Shown here: piece by piece, positions 48,992 through 59,013 of the stretch | Layout: each line of letters begins with the position of its first letter | Numbering within the stretch: the stretch's first letter is position 1 | Source of the DNA: Escherichia marmotae | Lineage (GTDB): Bacteria; Pseudomonadota; Gammaproteobacteria; Enterobacterales; Enterobacteriaceae | Reading direction: 5' to 3' | DNA: 64,000 nucleotides | Assembly: GCF_002900365.1 (NCBI RefSeq) | Contig: NZ_CP025979.1 | Coordinates: 1,984,001-2,048,000 of the forward strand | Notes under the pieces: generated by a model | What the model was told of the DNA's origin: nothing | Database searches by the model: none | What the model saw: the letters and a program-made list of their open reading frames with translations, nothing else | Position numbers and translations under genes: made by a program

Positions 48992-49876
48992 ATGAAAAAA
49001 ACATTACTGGCAGCCGGTGCGGTACTGGCGCTCTCTTCGTCTTTTACTATCAACGCAGCTGAAAACGACAAACCGCAGTACCTTTCCGACTGGTGGCACC
49101 AGAGCGTTAACGTTGTCGGAAGCTATCACACCCGTTTCGGACCGCAGATCCGCAACGATACCTACCTGGAGTACGAAGCATTCGCTAAAAAAGACTGGTT
49201 CGACTTCTATGGTTACGCGGATGCGCCGGTATTCTTCGGCGGTAACTCCGATGCAAAAGGTATCTGGAACCACGGTTCTCCGCTGTTTATGGAAATCGAA
49301 CCGCGTTTCTCCATCGACAAACTGACTAATACCGATCTCAGCTTCGGTCCGTTCAAAGAGTGGTACTTCGCGAACAACTACATCTACGACATGGGCCGTA
49401 ACAAAGATGGTCGCCAGAGCACCTGGTATATGGGTCTGGGTACGGACATCGATACTGGCCTGCCGATGAGCCTGTCCCTGAACGTGTATGCGAAATACCA
49501 GTGGCAGAACTACGGCGCAGCGAACGAAAACGAGTGGGACGGCTACCGTTTTAAAGTGAAATACTTTGTGCCGATTACCGATCTGTGGGGCGGCCAGTTG
49601 AGCTACATCGGTTTCACCAACTTCGACTGGGGCTCCGATCTGGGTGATGACAGCGGTAACGCAATCAACGGTATTAAAACGCGTAGCAATAACTCTATCG
49701 CTTCCAGCCATATTCTGGCGCTGAACTATGATCACTGGCACTACTCTGTCGTCGCGCGTTATTGGCATGACGGTGGTCAGTGGAACGACGATGCAGAACT
49801 GAACTTCGGTAACGGCAACTTCAACGTTCGCTCTACCGGTTGGGGTGGTTACCTGGTAGTAGGTTACAACTTCTGA
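48992..49876 (+). CDS. tsx: Nucleoside-specific outer-membrane channel Tsx
   Basis: A 294-residue outer-membrane 12-stranded beta-barrel that lets nucleosides through and serves as receptor for phage T6 and colicin K. The signal peptide MKKTLLAAGAVLALSSSF ends near residue 22 (INA-AEND). The barrel is rich in alternating aromatic and polar residues and ends in Phe (VVGYNF), the Bam recognition residue. The start at 48992 is fixed by the signal peptide. A strong terminator follows; convergent with yajD. Confidence 0.98.
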   Translation: MKKTLLAAGAVLALSSSFTINAAENDKPQYLSDWWHQSVNVVGSYHTRFGPQIRNDTYLEYEAFAKKDWFDFYGYADAPVFFGGNSDAKGIWNHGSPLFMEIEPRFSIDKLTNTDLSFGPFKEWYFANNYIYDMGRNKDGRQSTWYMGLGTDIDTGLPMSLSLNVYAKYQWQNYGAANENEWDGYRFKVKYFVPITDLWGGQLSYIGFTNFDWGSDLGDDSGNAINGIKTRSNNSIASSHILALNYDHWHYSVVARYWHDGGQWNDDAELNFGNGNFNVRSTGWGGYLVVGYNF

Positions 49877-49881
49877 TTATG

Positions 49882-49914
49882 AAAATGCCGGATCTTGTAT
49901 CCGGCATTTTTTTA
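49882..49914 (+). terminator. Intrinsic terminator of tsx
   Basis: AAAATGCCGGAT-CTTGT-ATCCGGCATTTTTTT directly after the tsx stop; the A-rich left flank could also serve yajD on the other strand. Confidence 0.93.
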
Positions 49915-50262
49915 TCACTTCTTCTTGTTCATCATCGCTTTTAAATCAGCGAACGGATTGTATTTCGCTTCGCCAACATCTTTCTGCGCATCTTCCCCTG
50001 CAATAACGCTCGTACCATACTGATCTGCCTCGGTATATTTCGAATGTTCATGATCGTGGCAATAAAGACACAGTAATTCCCAGTTACTACCATCTTCCGG
50101 GTTGTTGGTATGGTCGTGATCAATATGGTGCACAGTTAGCTCACGCAGGTTGGAATAGACAAACTCGCGGGAACAACGTCCACACACCCACGGATAGAGT
50201 TTCAGCGCCTTTTCACGATAACCGCTTTCTAACCGCGCATAGTTTTTGGGGATGACAGCCAT
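49915..50262 (-). CDS. yajD: HNH-endonuclease-family protein YajD
   Basis: A 115-residue protein with an HNH nuclease fold: zinc-ligand pairs CGRC and CLYC flank the motif TVHHIDHDHTNNPEDGSNW, which has the HH…N…H pattern of HNH enzymes. It has no signal peptide. The physiological substrate is unknown; it could be a restriction-like or repair nuclease. It sits alone, convergent with tsx, with a decayed toxin gene upstream on the same strand. Confidence 0.93.
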   Translation of the reverse strand: MAVIPKNYARLESGYREKALKLYPWVCGRCSREFVYSNLRELTVHHIDHDHTNNPEDGSNWELLCLYCHDHEHSKYTEADQYGTSVIAGEDAQKDVGEAKYNPFADLKAMMNKKK

Positions 50263-50349
50263 AATAAATTACCTGGAAGAAATGTAGGGTTACGCGCAGT
50301 TTCCCAAGATGTAGGGATTTTCGCAATCCTGAGTAAATAAATTCTCACA

Positions 50350-50620
50350 TTACCAGTGACGGCGAGGTTCCATCTGCTGATGAAGAATACGCGCAATGAG
50401 AATGTCATCTACTCTTATAACGTAATAAACAGTATGAAACCTAAATGCGATATTCTTTACCTCTGGAACCGCATCATAGTCTTGCCCTATCCCGGGCATT
50501 TTCTAGTTATTCGCCAACGCTTACTAAGGTAATTTTGCGCATAAGCGATCTCCACGTATTAACTATTAATACAAAGTATATGTCAGAACTATCTCTACAA
50601 CCAAAGCTGTATCCAGTTCA
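50350..50620 (-). pseudogene. Remnant of a ParE/RelE-family toxin gene
   Basis: The last 49 codons (50350-50499, from MPGIGQDYDAV) are open and end in a typical ParE C-terminus: FRFHTVYYVIRVDD, then RILHQQMEPRRHW and a stop. The same frame has stop codons just upstream (TAG at 50503-50505 and more near 50521). Shifted frames upstream give family-like pieces (YAQNYLSKRW, then further out ALVVEIVLTYT resembling the DLxEIWxYT start of ParE). This reads as a near full-length toxin gene broken by several small lesions. No antitoxin gene is seen. It fills most of the 433-bp yajD-secF gap. Confidence 0.7.
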
Positions 50621-50631
50621 ATATGCAATAA

Positions 50632-50674
50632 CCAAAAAAAACCGCAGCGCAAAAACGCCACGGTTTTTTTTTTA
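50632..50674. terminator. Terminator after secF
   Basis: AACCGCAGCGC-AAAA-ACGCCACGGTT with an A-run before and a T10 run after it; on the minus strand it lies about 25 bp past the secF stop and ends in TTTTTTTT. It looks bidirectional. Confidence 0.87.
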
Positions 50675-50695
50675 CTGAACGGCTTTAAAACACCC

Positions 50696-51667
50696 TTACG
50701 GCAGAATTGACGGTTGATCCGCCCCTTCTTTTTCCACTTTCTGCTGCAGCATGTGCTCACGCTTCATGCCCAGTTTCAGAGCCAGTGCCGATGCTACGTA
50801 GATAGAAGATGCCGAACCGATGGAAACACCAATTAGCATGGTCAGCGAGAAGCCTTCCAGCACCGGGCCACCGAAGAGATACAGCATCAGGATAACCATC
50901 AAAGTAGTACCGGATGTGATCAAAGTACGGTGCAGCGTCTGGGTCAAGGACACGTTAAAGATTTCGTAAGGCGTACCGCGACGGATTTTGCGGAAGTTTT
51001 CACGAATACGGTCCGATACCACGATACTGTCGTTAAGTGAGTAACCGATGACCGACATCAACGATGCCACAATGGTCAGGTCAATCTCGATATGGAATAA
51101 CGACAAAATACCCAGCGTAATGATAACGTCGTGTGCCAGCGCGATAACCACCCCTGCCGCCAGTCGCCACTCAAAGCGGAAACCCACGTAGACAAGGATA
51201 GACAGCAGCGCCGCCATCAACGCCATCGCACCGGTTTGCGCAAGGTCTGCCCCCACGCTCGGGCCGACGAACTCAATACGCTTCACCGCCGCGTTCTGGT
51301 TGGTAGATTTGTTAATAACTTTCAGAACCTGACTACCCAGCACCTGACCGCCTATTTCGCCTTCAGCAGGCGGCATACGGACCATGATGTCGTGGCTGCT
51401 ACCGAAGTTTTGCAGCATCGGCTCTTCAAAGCCCGCTTTCTGCAATGCATCACGCATTACGTCAATTTCAGCCGGTTTTTCGAGCGTAATTTCGATAACC
51501 GTACCACCGGTAAAATCCAGCCCCCAGTTAAAGCCACGCACGCCCATAATGACGATAGCAGCAATTAACAGCAGACCAGAGATGCCGAAGGCCCAGTAGT
51601 CCCAGCGCATAAAGTCATAGACTTTACGACCGTGGTTTAGTTGTTCAACAGTATATTCCTGTGCCAC
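50696..51667 (-). CDS. secF: Protein translocase subunit SecF
   Basis: A 323-residue RND-superfamily membrane protein with six helices and a periplasmic P1-like loop (about 45-140). With SecD and YajC it uses the proton gradient to help pull proteins through SecYEG. The start is GTG at 51667 (VAQEYTVEQL) with GAGGAG in front; the ATG further upstream lies in secD. Family motifs FNWGLDFTGGTVIEI and SVIGYSLNDSIVVSDRIREN are intact. It follows secD by 10 bp. Confidence 0.97.
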   Translation of the reverse strand: MAQEYTVEQLNHGRKVYDFMRWDYWAFGISGLLLIAAIVIMGVRGFNWGLDFTGGTVIEITLEKPAEIDVMRDALQKAGFEEPMLQNFGSSHDIMVRMPPAEGEIGGQVLGSQVLKVINKSTNQNAAVKRIEFVGPSVGADLAQTGAMALMAALLSILVYVGFRFEWRLAAGVVIALAHDVIITLGILSLFHIEIDLTIVASLMSVIGYSLNDSIVVSDRIRENFRKIRRGTPYEIFNVSLTQTLHRTLITSGTTLMVILMLYLFGGPVLEGFSLTMLIGVSIGSASSIYVASALALKLGMKREHMLQQKVEKEGADQPSILP

Positions 51668-51677
51668 ATCGCACTCC

Positions 51678-53525
51678 TCAGATTGACAGCTTCTTGACGC
51701 GCTTGCCGCCATATAGCAGGTTTACGATGGCACGCGTACCGACAATCGCGGTAAACATCGACGTCGCCACACCGATACCGGTAGTAATCGCGAACCCTTT
51801 AATTGCCCCAGTACCAACCGCATACAGGATGATGACTTTAATCAGCGTGGTGATGTTCGCATCGAAGATAGAACTGAACGCGCCACGATAACCTTCGTCA
51901 ATCGCCTGCTGAACGGTACGTCCGTTGCTCAACTCTTCTTTAATACGTTCGTTGATCAGTACGTTCGCATCGACCGCCACCGCAAGGGTTAAGACGATAC
52001 CCGCAATACCCGGCATACTCAGCGTTGCACCTGGCAACAGCGACATAATGCCGACGATCAAGATCAGGTTGGCAATCAGTGCACTGGTCGCAATCAGACC
52101 AAACTTCTTATAGAAGAGGATCATGAACAGAATAGAAACCAGCAGACCGGCGAGACACGCTTCCAGCCCCTGCTCAATGTTCTGCATACCCAGAGTCGGG
52201 CCAATGGTACGTTCTTCAACAATCTGAATCGGCGCAATCAACGCACCGGCACGCAGCAGCAGCGACAACTGACGCGCTTCGTTCGGGTTGTTGATACCGG
52301 TGATACGGAAGCTGTTACCCAGACGAGACTGGATATTCGCGATGTTAATCACCTCTTCCTGTTTCACCAGAACCGCACGACCGTTAGCATCTTTCTTACC
52401 GCTGTCTTTGTACTCCACGAACAGGGTTGCCATCGGTTTACCGATGTTGTCCTTGGTGAAGTTAGACATGATGTTGCCACCAGCGCTGTCGAGCGAGATG
52501 TTAACCTGCGGCTGGTTGTATTCGTCCTGGCTGGAAGTGGAGTCGGTGATATGGTCACCGGTCAGGATCACGCGTTTGTACAGCACAACCGGCTGACCTT
52601 CGCGGGTCTGTTTCACTTCAGAGTCACCCGGTACGCGGCCAGATGCGGCAGCAGCCTGGTCAACGTTGGTGTTTACCAGACGGAATTCCAGCGTTGCAGT
52701 CGCCCCCAGAATCTCTTTCGCACGCGCAGTGTCCTGAATACCAGGCAATTCAACAACGATACGATCTGCACCCTGGCGTTGTACCACAGGCTCAGCAACA
52801 CCAAGCTGGTTTACACGGTTACGCAGGATGTTGATATTCTGCTGCACCGCATATTCACGCGCTTCACTGAGACGCGCATCGCTCATCACCGCACGCAGTT
52901 GGTTGCTACCCTGGCTGCTAATGACCAGATCGGGATGGCGTTTGCTCAGATACGCAATGGCTTCATCACGCGCATTAGAGTCACGGAAGGTGATGCTCAG
53001 ACCGTAATTATTTTCTTTACGAACAGTGGTATACGGGATGCCTTTTTCGCGCAAGTCGCTGCGCAGGCTGTCGATATTTTGTTCCTGGAGTTTGCCCAGC
53101 GCAGTGTCCATATCCACTTCCATCAGGAAGTGAACGCCACCACGCAGGTCAAGACCGAGCTTCATCGGCTCAGCGTGAATAGCTGCCAGCCAGCGCGGCG
53201 TTGCCGGGGCAAGGTTAAGCGCCACGACGTATTTGTCACCCATAACGCCCATTAATGCTTCGCGAGCGCGCAGTTGGGTGTCAGTGGAGTCGAAGCGCGC
53301 AAGAATAGCGCCCTCTTCCAGTGCCACAGACTTAGCAGTTATTTTTTCTTCTTGTAACGTTTTCTGGACCTGGATCAGCGTTTGCTCACTGGCGGCGACT
53401 CCGCGCGCGCCAGTGATCTGAACAGCCGGATCCTCACCAAACAGGTTGGGAAGCGCGTAGAGCAGACCGATGACAATCACCACGATCAGCATGACGTACT
53501 TCCACAAAGGATAACGGTTTAACAC
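51678..53525 (-). CDS. secD: Protein translocase subunit SecD
   Basis: A 615-residue inner-membrane protein with one N-terminal helix, a large periplasmic P1 domain (about 35-440, starting MKLGLDLRGGVHFLMEVD), and five C-terminal helices with the conserved motifs GPTLGMQNIEQGLEA and AVAVDANVLINERIKEE; the Asp in the latter is the proton-translocation residue (Asp519 region). It forms a complex with SecF and YajC. Part of queA-tgt-yajC-secD-secF. Confidence 0.98.
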   Translation of the reverse strand: MLNRYPLWKYVMLIVVIVIGLLYALPNLFGEDPAVQITGARGVAASEQTLIQVQKTLQEEKITAKSVALEEGAILARFDSTDTQLRAREALMGVMGDKYVVALNLAPATPRWLAAIHAEPMKLGLDLRGGVHFLMEVDMDTALGKLQEQNIDSLRSDLREKGIPYTTVRKENNYGLSITFRDSNARDEAIAYLSKRHPDLVISSQGSNQLRAVMSDARLSEAREYAVQQNINILRNRVNQLGVAEPVVQRQGADRIVVELPGIQDTARAKEILGATATLEFRLVNTNVDQAAAASGRVPGDSEVKQTREGQPVVLYKRVILTGDHITDSTSSQDEYNQPQVNISLDSAGGNIMSNFTKDNIGKPMATLFVEYKDSGKKDANGRAVLVKQEEVINIANIQSRLGNSFRITGINNPNEARQLSLLLRAGALIAPIQIVEERTIGPTLGMQNIEQGLEACLAGLLVSILFMILFYKKFGLIATSALIANLILIVGIMSLLPGATLSMPGIAGIVLTLAVAVDANVLINERIKEELSNGRTVQQAIDEGYRGAFSSIFDANITTLIKVIILYAVGTGAIKGFAITTGIGVATSMFTAIVGTRAIVNLLYGGKRVKKLSI

Positions 53526-53552
53526 GGCAATTCCCTTAGGGAAAAATTTTAA

Positions 53553-53885
53553 TTACAGCGCCTTCATGGTGCCTTTCGGCAGAACGGCGGCTACGAAGTC
53601 ACGTTTAATAACTACTTCAGTGGTGTCATTCAGTGCGATAGCAATGTAGCCGTTTTCCGCTACTTTGGTTACGCGACCTACCAGGCCACCGTTCGTCAGC
53701 ACTTCATCACCTTTGGCGATGGAGTCCATCAGCTTTTTGTGTTCTTTGGTGCGCTTCTGCTGTGGGCGCAGGATCATGAAATAGAAAATCAGACCGAATA
53801 CCACCAGCATCAAAATCAAAGACATCGGGCTACCTTGTGCCGGAGCACCCGTTGCCGCTACCGCATCAGAAATAAAAAAGCTCAT
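53553..53885 (-). CDS. yajC: Sec translocon accessory protein YajC
   Basis: A 110-residue inner-membrane protein with one helix near residues 19-37 and a basic RPQQKRTKEHKKLM segment right after it, then a cytoplasmic beta domain. It copurifies with SecDF. The start MSFFISDAVAATG at 53885 follows GAGGGAAATTTA; the longer open frame to 53915 overlaps tgt and is unlikely. It lies between tgt and secD in the expected operon. Confidence 0.95.
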   Translation of the reverse strand: MSFFISDAVAATGAPAQGSPMSLILMLVVFGLIFYFMILRPQQKRTKEHKKLMDSIAKGDEVLTNGGLVGRVTKVAENGYIAIALNDTTEVVIKRDFVAAVLPKGTMKAL

Positions 53886-53907
53886 TAAATTTCCCTCATT
53901 ATTAATA

Positions 53908-55050
<1,143 letters not shown>

Positions 55051-55089
55051 TCAGAAAAACAGTCCAACGTTTAAACCAGCGCCGCGGAA

Positions 55090-56160
55090 TTACTCCCCGA
55101 CGCGCTCATTAATTGCCTGCGGATTGTACGTGATAAACATCGCATCACCGTAACTAAAAAAGCGATATTTCTCTTCAACCGCCGCTTTATAGGCGTTCAT
55201 GGTGTGTTGATAACCGGCAAATGCCGAAACCAGCATAATCAGCGTCGACTCCGGCAAATGGAAGTTAGTCACCAGCGCATCGACCACTTTGTACTGAAAG
55301 CCCGGATAGATAAAGATTTGGGTATCGTCAAAGAACGGTTCGATGAGAGCGTTTTTCGCCGCCTGGGCCGCGCTTTCCAGCGAGCGCACAGAGGTGGTGC
55401 CAACCGCAATTACCCGATTTCCGCGCGCTTTCGCTGCCAGCACCGCGTCTACCACATCCTGCGGCACTTCGGCGTACTCCGAGTGCATGATGTGATCTTC
55501 AATCGTGTCGACGCGTACCGGCTGGAAGGTGCCCGCGCCAACGTGCAGAGTCACGAACGCCATCTCAACGCCTTTAGCGCGTAATTTTTCCAACAGCGGT
55601 TCGTCGAAATGCAGTCCGGCGGTCGGGGCCGCAACTGCGCCCGGTTTTTCGCTATATACCGTCTGATAAAGTTCACGGTCTGCATCTTCATCCGGACGGT
55701 CGATGTACGGCGGCAGCGGCATATGACCGATGCTGTTGAGAATATCCAGCACCGAACGTTGATCATTAAATTCGACTTCAAACAGCGCGCCGTGGCGGGC
55801 AGTCATCGTTGCTTTAATGCTTTCGTCATCACCCAGCAGCAGTTCAGCGCCCGGCTTTGGTGCTTTTGAGGCACGAATATGCGCGAGAATACGTTTGTCA
55901 TCGAGCATCCGCTCAACCAGCACTTCAATCTTGCCGCCGCTGGCTTTACGACCAAACAGGCGCGCCGGGATCACCCGGGTATTATTAAAAACCAGAAGAT
56001 CGCCAGGGTTGAGCTTATCGAGTAAATCGGTGAAAGTACCGTGCGTCAGCGCGCCCGTCGGCCCGTCCAGCGACAGTAAACGACAGCTACTGCGTTCAGG
56101 CATGGGATAGTGGGCAATCAGGGATTCGGGCAATTCAAAAGAGAAATCGGTAACGCGCAT
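55090..56160 (-). CDS. queA: S-adenosylmethionine:tRNA ribosyltransferase-isomerase
   Basis: A 356-residue enzyme that transfers the ribosyl part of SAM to preQ1-tRNA to make epoxyqueuosine. Conserved blocks include MRVTDFSFELPE at the N-terminus, NNTRVIPARLFG, GAVAAPTAGLHF and HVGAGTFQPVR. First gene of the queA-tgt-yajC-secD-secF cluster; the 295-bp region upstream to acpH contains a long ERIC repeat. Confidence 0.97.
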   Translation of the reverse strand: MRVTDFSFELPESLIAHYPMPERSSCRLLSLDGPTGALTHGTFTDLLDKLNPGDLLVFNNTRVIPARLFGRKASGGKIEVLVERMLDDKRILAHIRASKAPKPGAELLLGDDESIKATMTARHGALFEVEFNDQRSVLDILNSIGHMPLPPYIDRPDEDADRELYQTVYSEKPGAVAAPTAGLHFDEPLLEKLRAKGVEMAFVTLHVGAGTFQPVRVDTIEDHIMHSEYAEVPQDVVDAVLAAKARGNRVIAVGTTSVRSLESAAQAAKNALIEPFFDDTQIFIYPGFQYKVVDALVTNFHLPESTLIMLVSAFAGYQHTMNAYKAAVEEKYRFFSYGDAMFITYNPQAINERVGE

Positions 56161-56251
56161 GACACTGACTCAGACTAAAATAAGAGGCGGGTAGTCTAGT
56201 GCCGGGGCGTCCTCCCTGCAACCTTTACCCTCCTTGATGGATGACATAATC

Positions 56252-56456
56252 TATACACAAAATCATTCAAGATGCATCGAGATGGCAACTGAATGAGTCC
56301 CCAGGAGCTTACATTAAGTAAGTGACTGGGGTGAGTGACAAATCTGTCCGAAACAGATTTGAACACCGTGTAACGGTGGCCCGTAAGGGCGAGGCTCATG
56401 GATGAGCCGAGTAACTAGCAGCCAACGAAGAGGCAGTTTGAAGGATGAAGTGTATA
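56252..56456 (+). repeat. ERIC (IRU) element, long variant, queA-acpH
   Basis: The core GTCCCCAGGAGCTTACAT…AAGTAAGTGACTGGGGTGA at about 56295-56335 matches the ERIC consensus. Terminal inverted repeats agree at 17 of 23 positions (56253-56275 and 56433-56455), bounded by TA. Like the copy at 42624-42827 it is about 200 bp long, consistent with the internally expanded variant. Its right-hand TA overlaps the first base of the acpH start codon, so the acpH ribosome site (AAGGATGAAG) lies inside the repeat. Confidence 0.92.
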
Positions 56457-57037
56457 TGAATTTTTTAGCTCACCTGCATTTAGCCCATCTCGCTGAAAGC
56501 TCGCTTTCTGGCAACTTACTGGCTGATTTTGTTCGTGGAAACCCTGAAGAAAGTTTTCCACCCGACGTCGTGGCTGGCATTCATATGCATCGGCGTATCG
56601 ACGTTTTGACCGACAATCTGCCGGAAGTCCGCGAAGCGCGTGAGTGGTTTCGTCGTGAAACCCGCCGGGTTGCGCCTATCACGCTGGATGTCATGTGGGA
56701 TCACTTTCTTTCCCGCCACTGGTCGCAGCTATCGCCCGATTTTCCGTTAGAGGAATTTGTCTGTTATGCCCGCGAGCAAGTAATCACTATTCTGCCGGAT
56801 TCACCACCACGCTTTATCAATTTGAACAATTACTTATGGTCAGAGCAGTGGCTGGTGCGTTATCGCGATATGGATTTCATCCAGAGTGTGTTAAACGGCA
56901 TGGCAAGCCGTCGCCCACGCCTGGATGCCCTGCGTGACTCCTGGTACGATTTAGACACCCATTACGACGCGCTCGAAAGCCGCTTCTGGCAGTTTTATCC
57001 GCGGATGATGGCGCAGGCTTCACGCAAAGCGTTGTAA
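56456..57037 (+). CDS. acpH: Acyl carrier protein phosphodiesterase
   Basis: A 193-residue HD-type hydrolase that removes the phosphopantetheine arm from holo-ACP. The family motif MNFLAHLHLAHLAESSLSGN at the N-terminus and ADFVRGN, HRRIDVLTD, and DVMWDHFLSRHW with the metal-binding His/Asp residues are present. The start at 56456 is the family start; the open frame continues upstream into the ERIC repeat (to 56402), which is rejected. Convergent with malZ. Confidence 0.94.
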   Translation: MNFLAHLHLAHLAESSLSGNLLADFVRGNPEESFPPDVVAGIHMHRRIDVLTDNLPEVREAREWFRRETRRVAPITLDVMWDHFLSRHWSQLSPDFPLEEFVCYAREQVITILPDSPPRFINLNNYLWSEQWLVRYRDMDFIQSVLNGMASRRPRLDALRDSWYDLDTHYDALESRFWQFYPRMMAQASRKAL

Positions 57038-57041
57038 GGCG

Positions 57042-58856
57042 TTAATTCATCCACACTGTGGCCGATATCGCTGGCAATGTCAGAATCCCGTCCGCCAGTT
57101 GCCCGTGCCCTTCTTTGCGTTGCCACGCTGTAACATTGAGCAACGGTGACGCGGGCAGCACCACTTCACACGCTTCGCCACGGTTAATCGCCACCAGCAC
57201 ACGCTGCTGATTTAGCAAGCGCACAAACACCACCACATTATCTTCCGCGTACAGCACCTGACAGCCACCGCGACGCAGTGCCAGGCTCTTCTTACGCAGC
57301 ACAATCATTCGCTGGTACAACGAGAATAGCTCCGCATCTTGTTTTTCCACCTGCCACGGAAATGGCTTACGGCAAAACGGATCATTGTTACCATCCAACC
57401 CCACTTCATCACCGTAATAAATACAAGGCACGCCTGGCCAGGTAAACAACCAGACAACGGCCAACGGCAGACGCTCGACGTCTCGTCCAAGCAGCGTTTT
57501 AAATCGCGCAGTATCGTGGCTGTCGAGCTGATTAAACATACGCAATTGCTGTTGATGAGAAAGCCCGGCGCGATAATTATCCATCCAGGTCATACAGGTT
57601 TGGGCGTCAATCTGCTGGGGATCGTAAGAGATATCGGTGTTGGCCAGAAATCCCCACAACGGGAATGTAAAGCCACGGTAGTTCATAGCGGCATCTTCCA
57701 CATCTGCCTGCAACCACTGCCGCGCATCACCAAAATATTCACCCACAATGTACGCTTCCGGCTGGGTTTCTTTCGCAGCCCTGGTGATCCCGGCGACATG
57801 CAGCAAATTATTGCGCGCACCACCCGCTTCTCCCAGCATATGCATCACATCCAACCGCCAGCCGTCCATATTCCACGGCGCTTTCAGCCAGTGACGGACA
57901 ATGCTGTCTTCACCACGATAAATTTCATTCACCAGACTTTCCGACTGATAGTCCAGTTTCGGCAAACTGGCATAGCCCAGCCAGTCGAGCGCCGTGCCAT
58001 CATCACTAAATGAATACCAGTCACGCCAGGGCGATTCGGGGTTGTGACAAGCGCCGCCCGTTCCACGATTGTGCCGGTCAAACCAGGCATGAGAGTCACC
58101 ACTGTGGTTAAACACACCGTCCAGTACCAGCCGCATTCCCTGTTGCTGCGTATTGTGCCTCAAACGCAGCAACGCCCCGTCGCCGCCAAACTGCGGATCG
58201 ACGTGGCGATAATCTTCGGTATCGTACTTATGCACGCTGGGAGCTTTGAATACCGGATTGAGATACAGCGCTGTCACGCCGAGTTTTTTCAGGTACGGCA
58301 GTTTTTCGCTTATCCCGTCCAGATCACCGCCATAGAACGTTGATCCGCCCGCTTGTGCCGTGACGGGTTCGTCCCAGCCACGCAGTATGATCTCCCGTCC
58401 GGCTGCGTGATGATAATAGACATGATCCTGCGTTGCTTCACGTGACTGACTTCGGGCAAAACGATCCGGGAAGATCTGATAAAAGATTTGATCCGCTGCC
58501 CATTGTGGCCCGATATCCGGCACATCGACGGCAAACTGCTCCAACCGTGCTGGCGGTATTTGGCTAAAACCTTGCGGCGTAAACCATCGCTGGCGATCGT
58601 GCCACAGCAATTTGAAACTGTAGCGCCGCCGTGGCTGCCCGGTGGAGAGAGAGAGCGCAGCCCGCCATGCTGTTACGCCTGGATGCGGCTGACTGCGCTG
58701 TTTATGCATCGGCACTGATGTTTCTTCGTTATCGTTTTCCATGCGCAGCATAATGCGCTGTGGCGGCTCTTCGCCTGTCAACCACAGTGTAATAAGCAGT
58801 TGATCTTTACTTTGCTTAACAAACGGGGACACCGGCAGGTGCCATGCATTCAACAT
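57042..58856 (-). CDS. malZ: Maltodextrin glucosidase MalZ
   Basis: A 604-residue cytoplasmic GH13 enzyme releasing glucose from the reducing end of maltodextrins. An N-terminal beta domain (to about 120) precedes the catalytic barrel with LDGVFNHSGD, the nucleophile in DGWRLDVMHM, the acid/base Glu in YIVGEYFGD and the transition-state Asp in NQLDSHDTARF. K-12 has His where this has Tyr in VGEYFG, as I recall. AGGGGA precedes two tandem ATGs (58859, 58856); the second has better spacing. A MalT box lies upstream. It ends 4 bp from acpH. Confidence 0.95.
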   Translation of the reverse strand: MLNAWHLPVSPFVKQSKDQLLITLWLTGEEPPQRIMLRMENDNEETSVPMHKQRSQPHPGVTAWRAALSLSTGQPRRRYSFKLLWHDRQRWFTPQGFSQIPPARLEQFAVDVPDIGPQWAADQIFYQIFPDRFARSQSREATQDHVYYHHAAGREIILRGWDEPVTAQAGGSTFYGGDLDGISEKLPYLKKLGVTALYLNPVFKAPSVHKYDTEDYRHVDPQFGGDGALLRLRHNTQQQGMRLVLDGVFNHSGDSHAWFDRHNRGTGGACHNPESPWRDWYSFSDDGTALDWLGYASLPKLDYQSESLVNEIYRGEDSIVRHWLKAPWNMDGWRLDVMHMLGEAGGARNNLLHVAGITRAAKETQPEAYIVGEYFGDARQWLQADVEDAAMNYRGFTFPLWGFLANTDISYDPQQIDAQTCMTWMDNYRAGLSHQQQLRMFNQLDSHDTARFKTLLGRDVERLPLAVVWLFTWPGVPCIYYGDEVGLDGNNDPFCRKPFPWQVEKQDAELFSLYQRMIVLRKKSLALRRGGCQVLYAEDNVVVFVRLLNQQRVLVAINRGEACEVVLPASPLLNVTAWQRKEGHGQLADGILTLPAISATVWMN

Positions 58857-58935
58857 CATAAATCCCCTGTGATTAAAATATGATCACCTTGCCACAGCCT
58901 GATTCAGGATCAATCATCATCTGAAGGATATTTGG

Positions 58936-58945
58936 GGGGAGGAGG
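58936..58945 (+). promoter_or_regulatory. Candidate MalT box for malZ
   Basis: GGGGAGGAGG matches the MalT box consensus GGGGA(G/T)GAGG, about 80 bp upstream of malZ and on the opposite strand to the gene. MalZ belongs to the MalT regulon in E. coli, which supports the reading. Confidence 0.75.
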
Positions 58946-59013
58946 ACGGGGGCGGATAACTTTCGGAATAGCCGGATCAGGATGTGTCCTGATCCGGCTG
59001 ACAAAAGCGGGAA

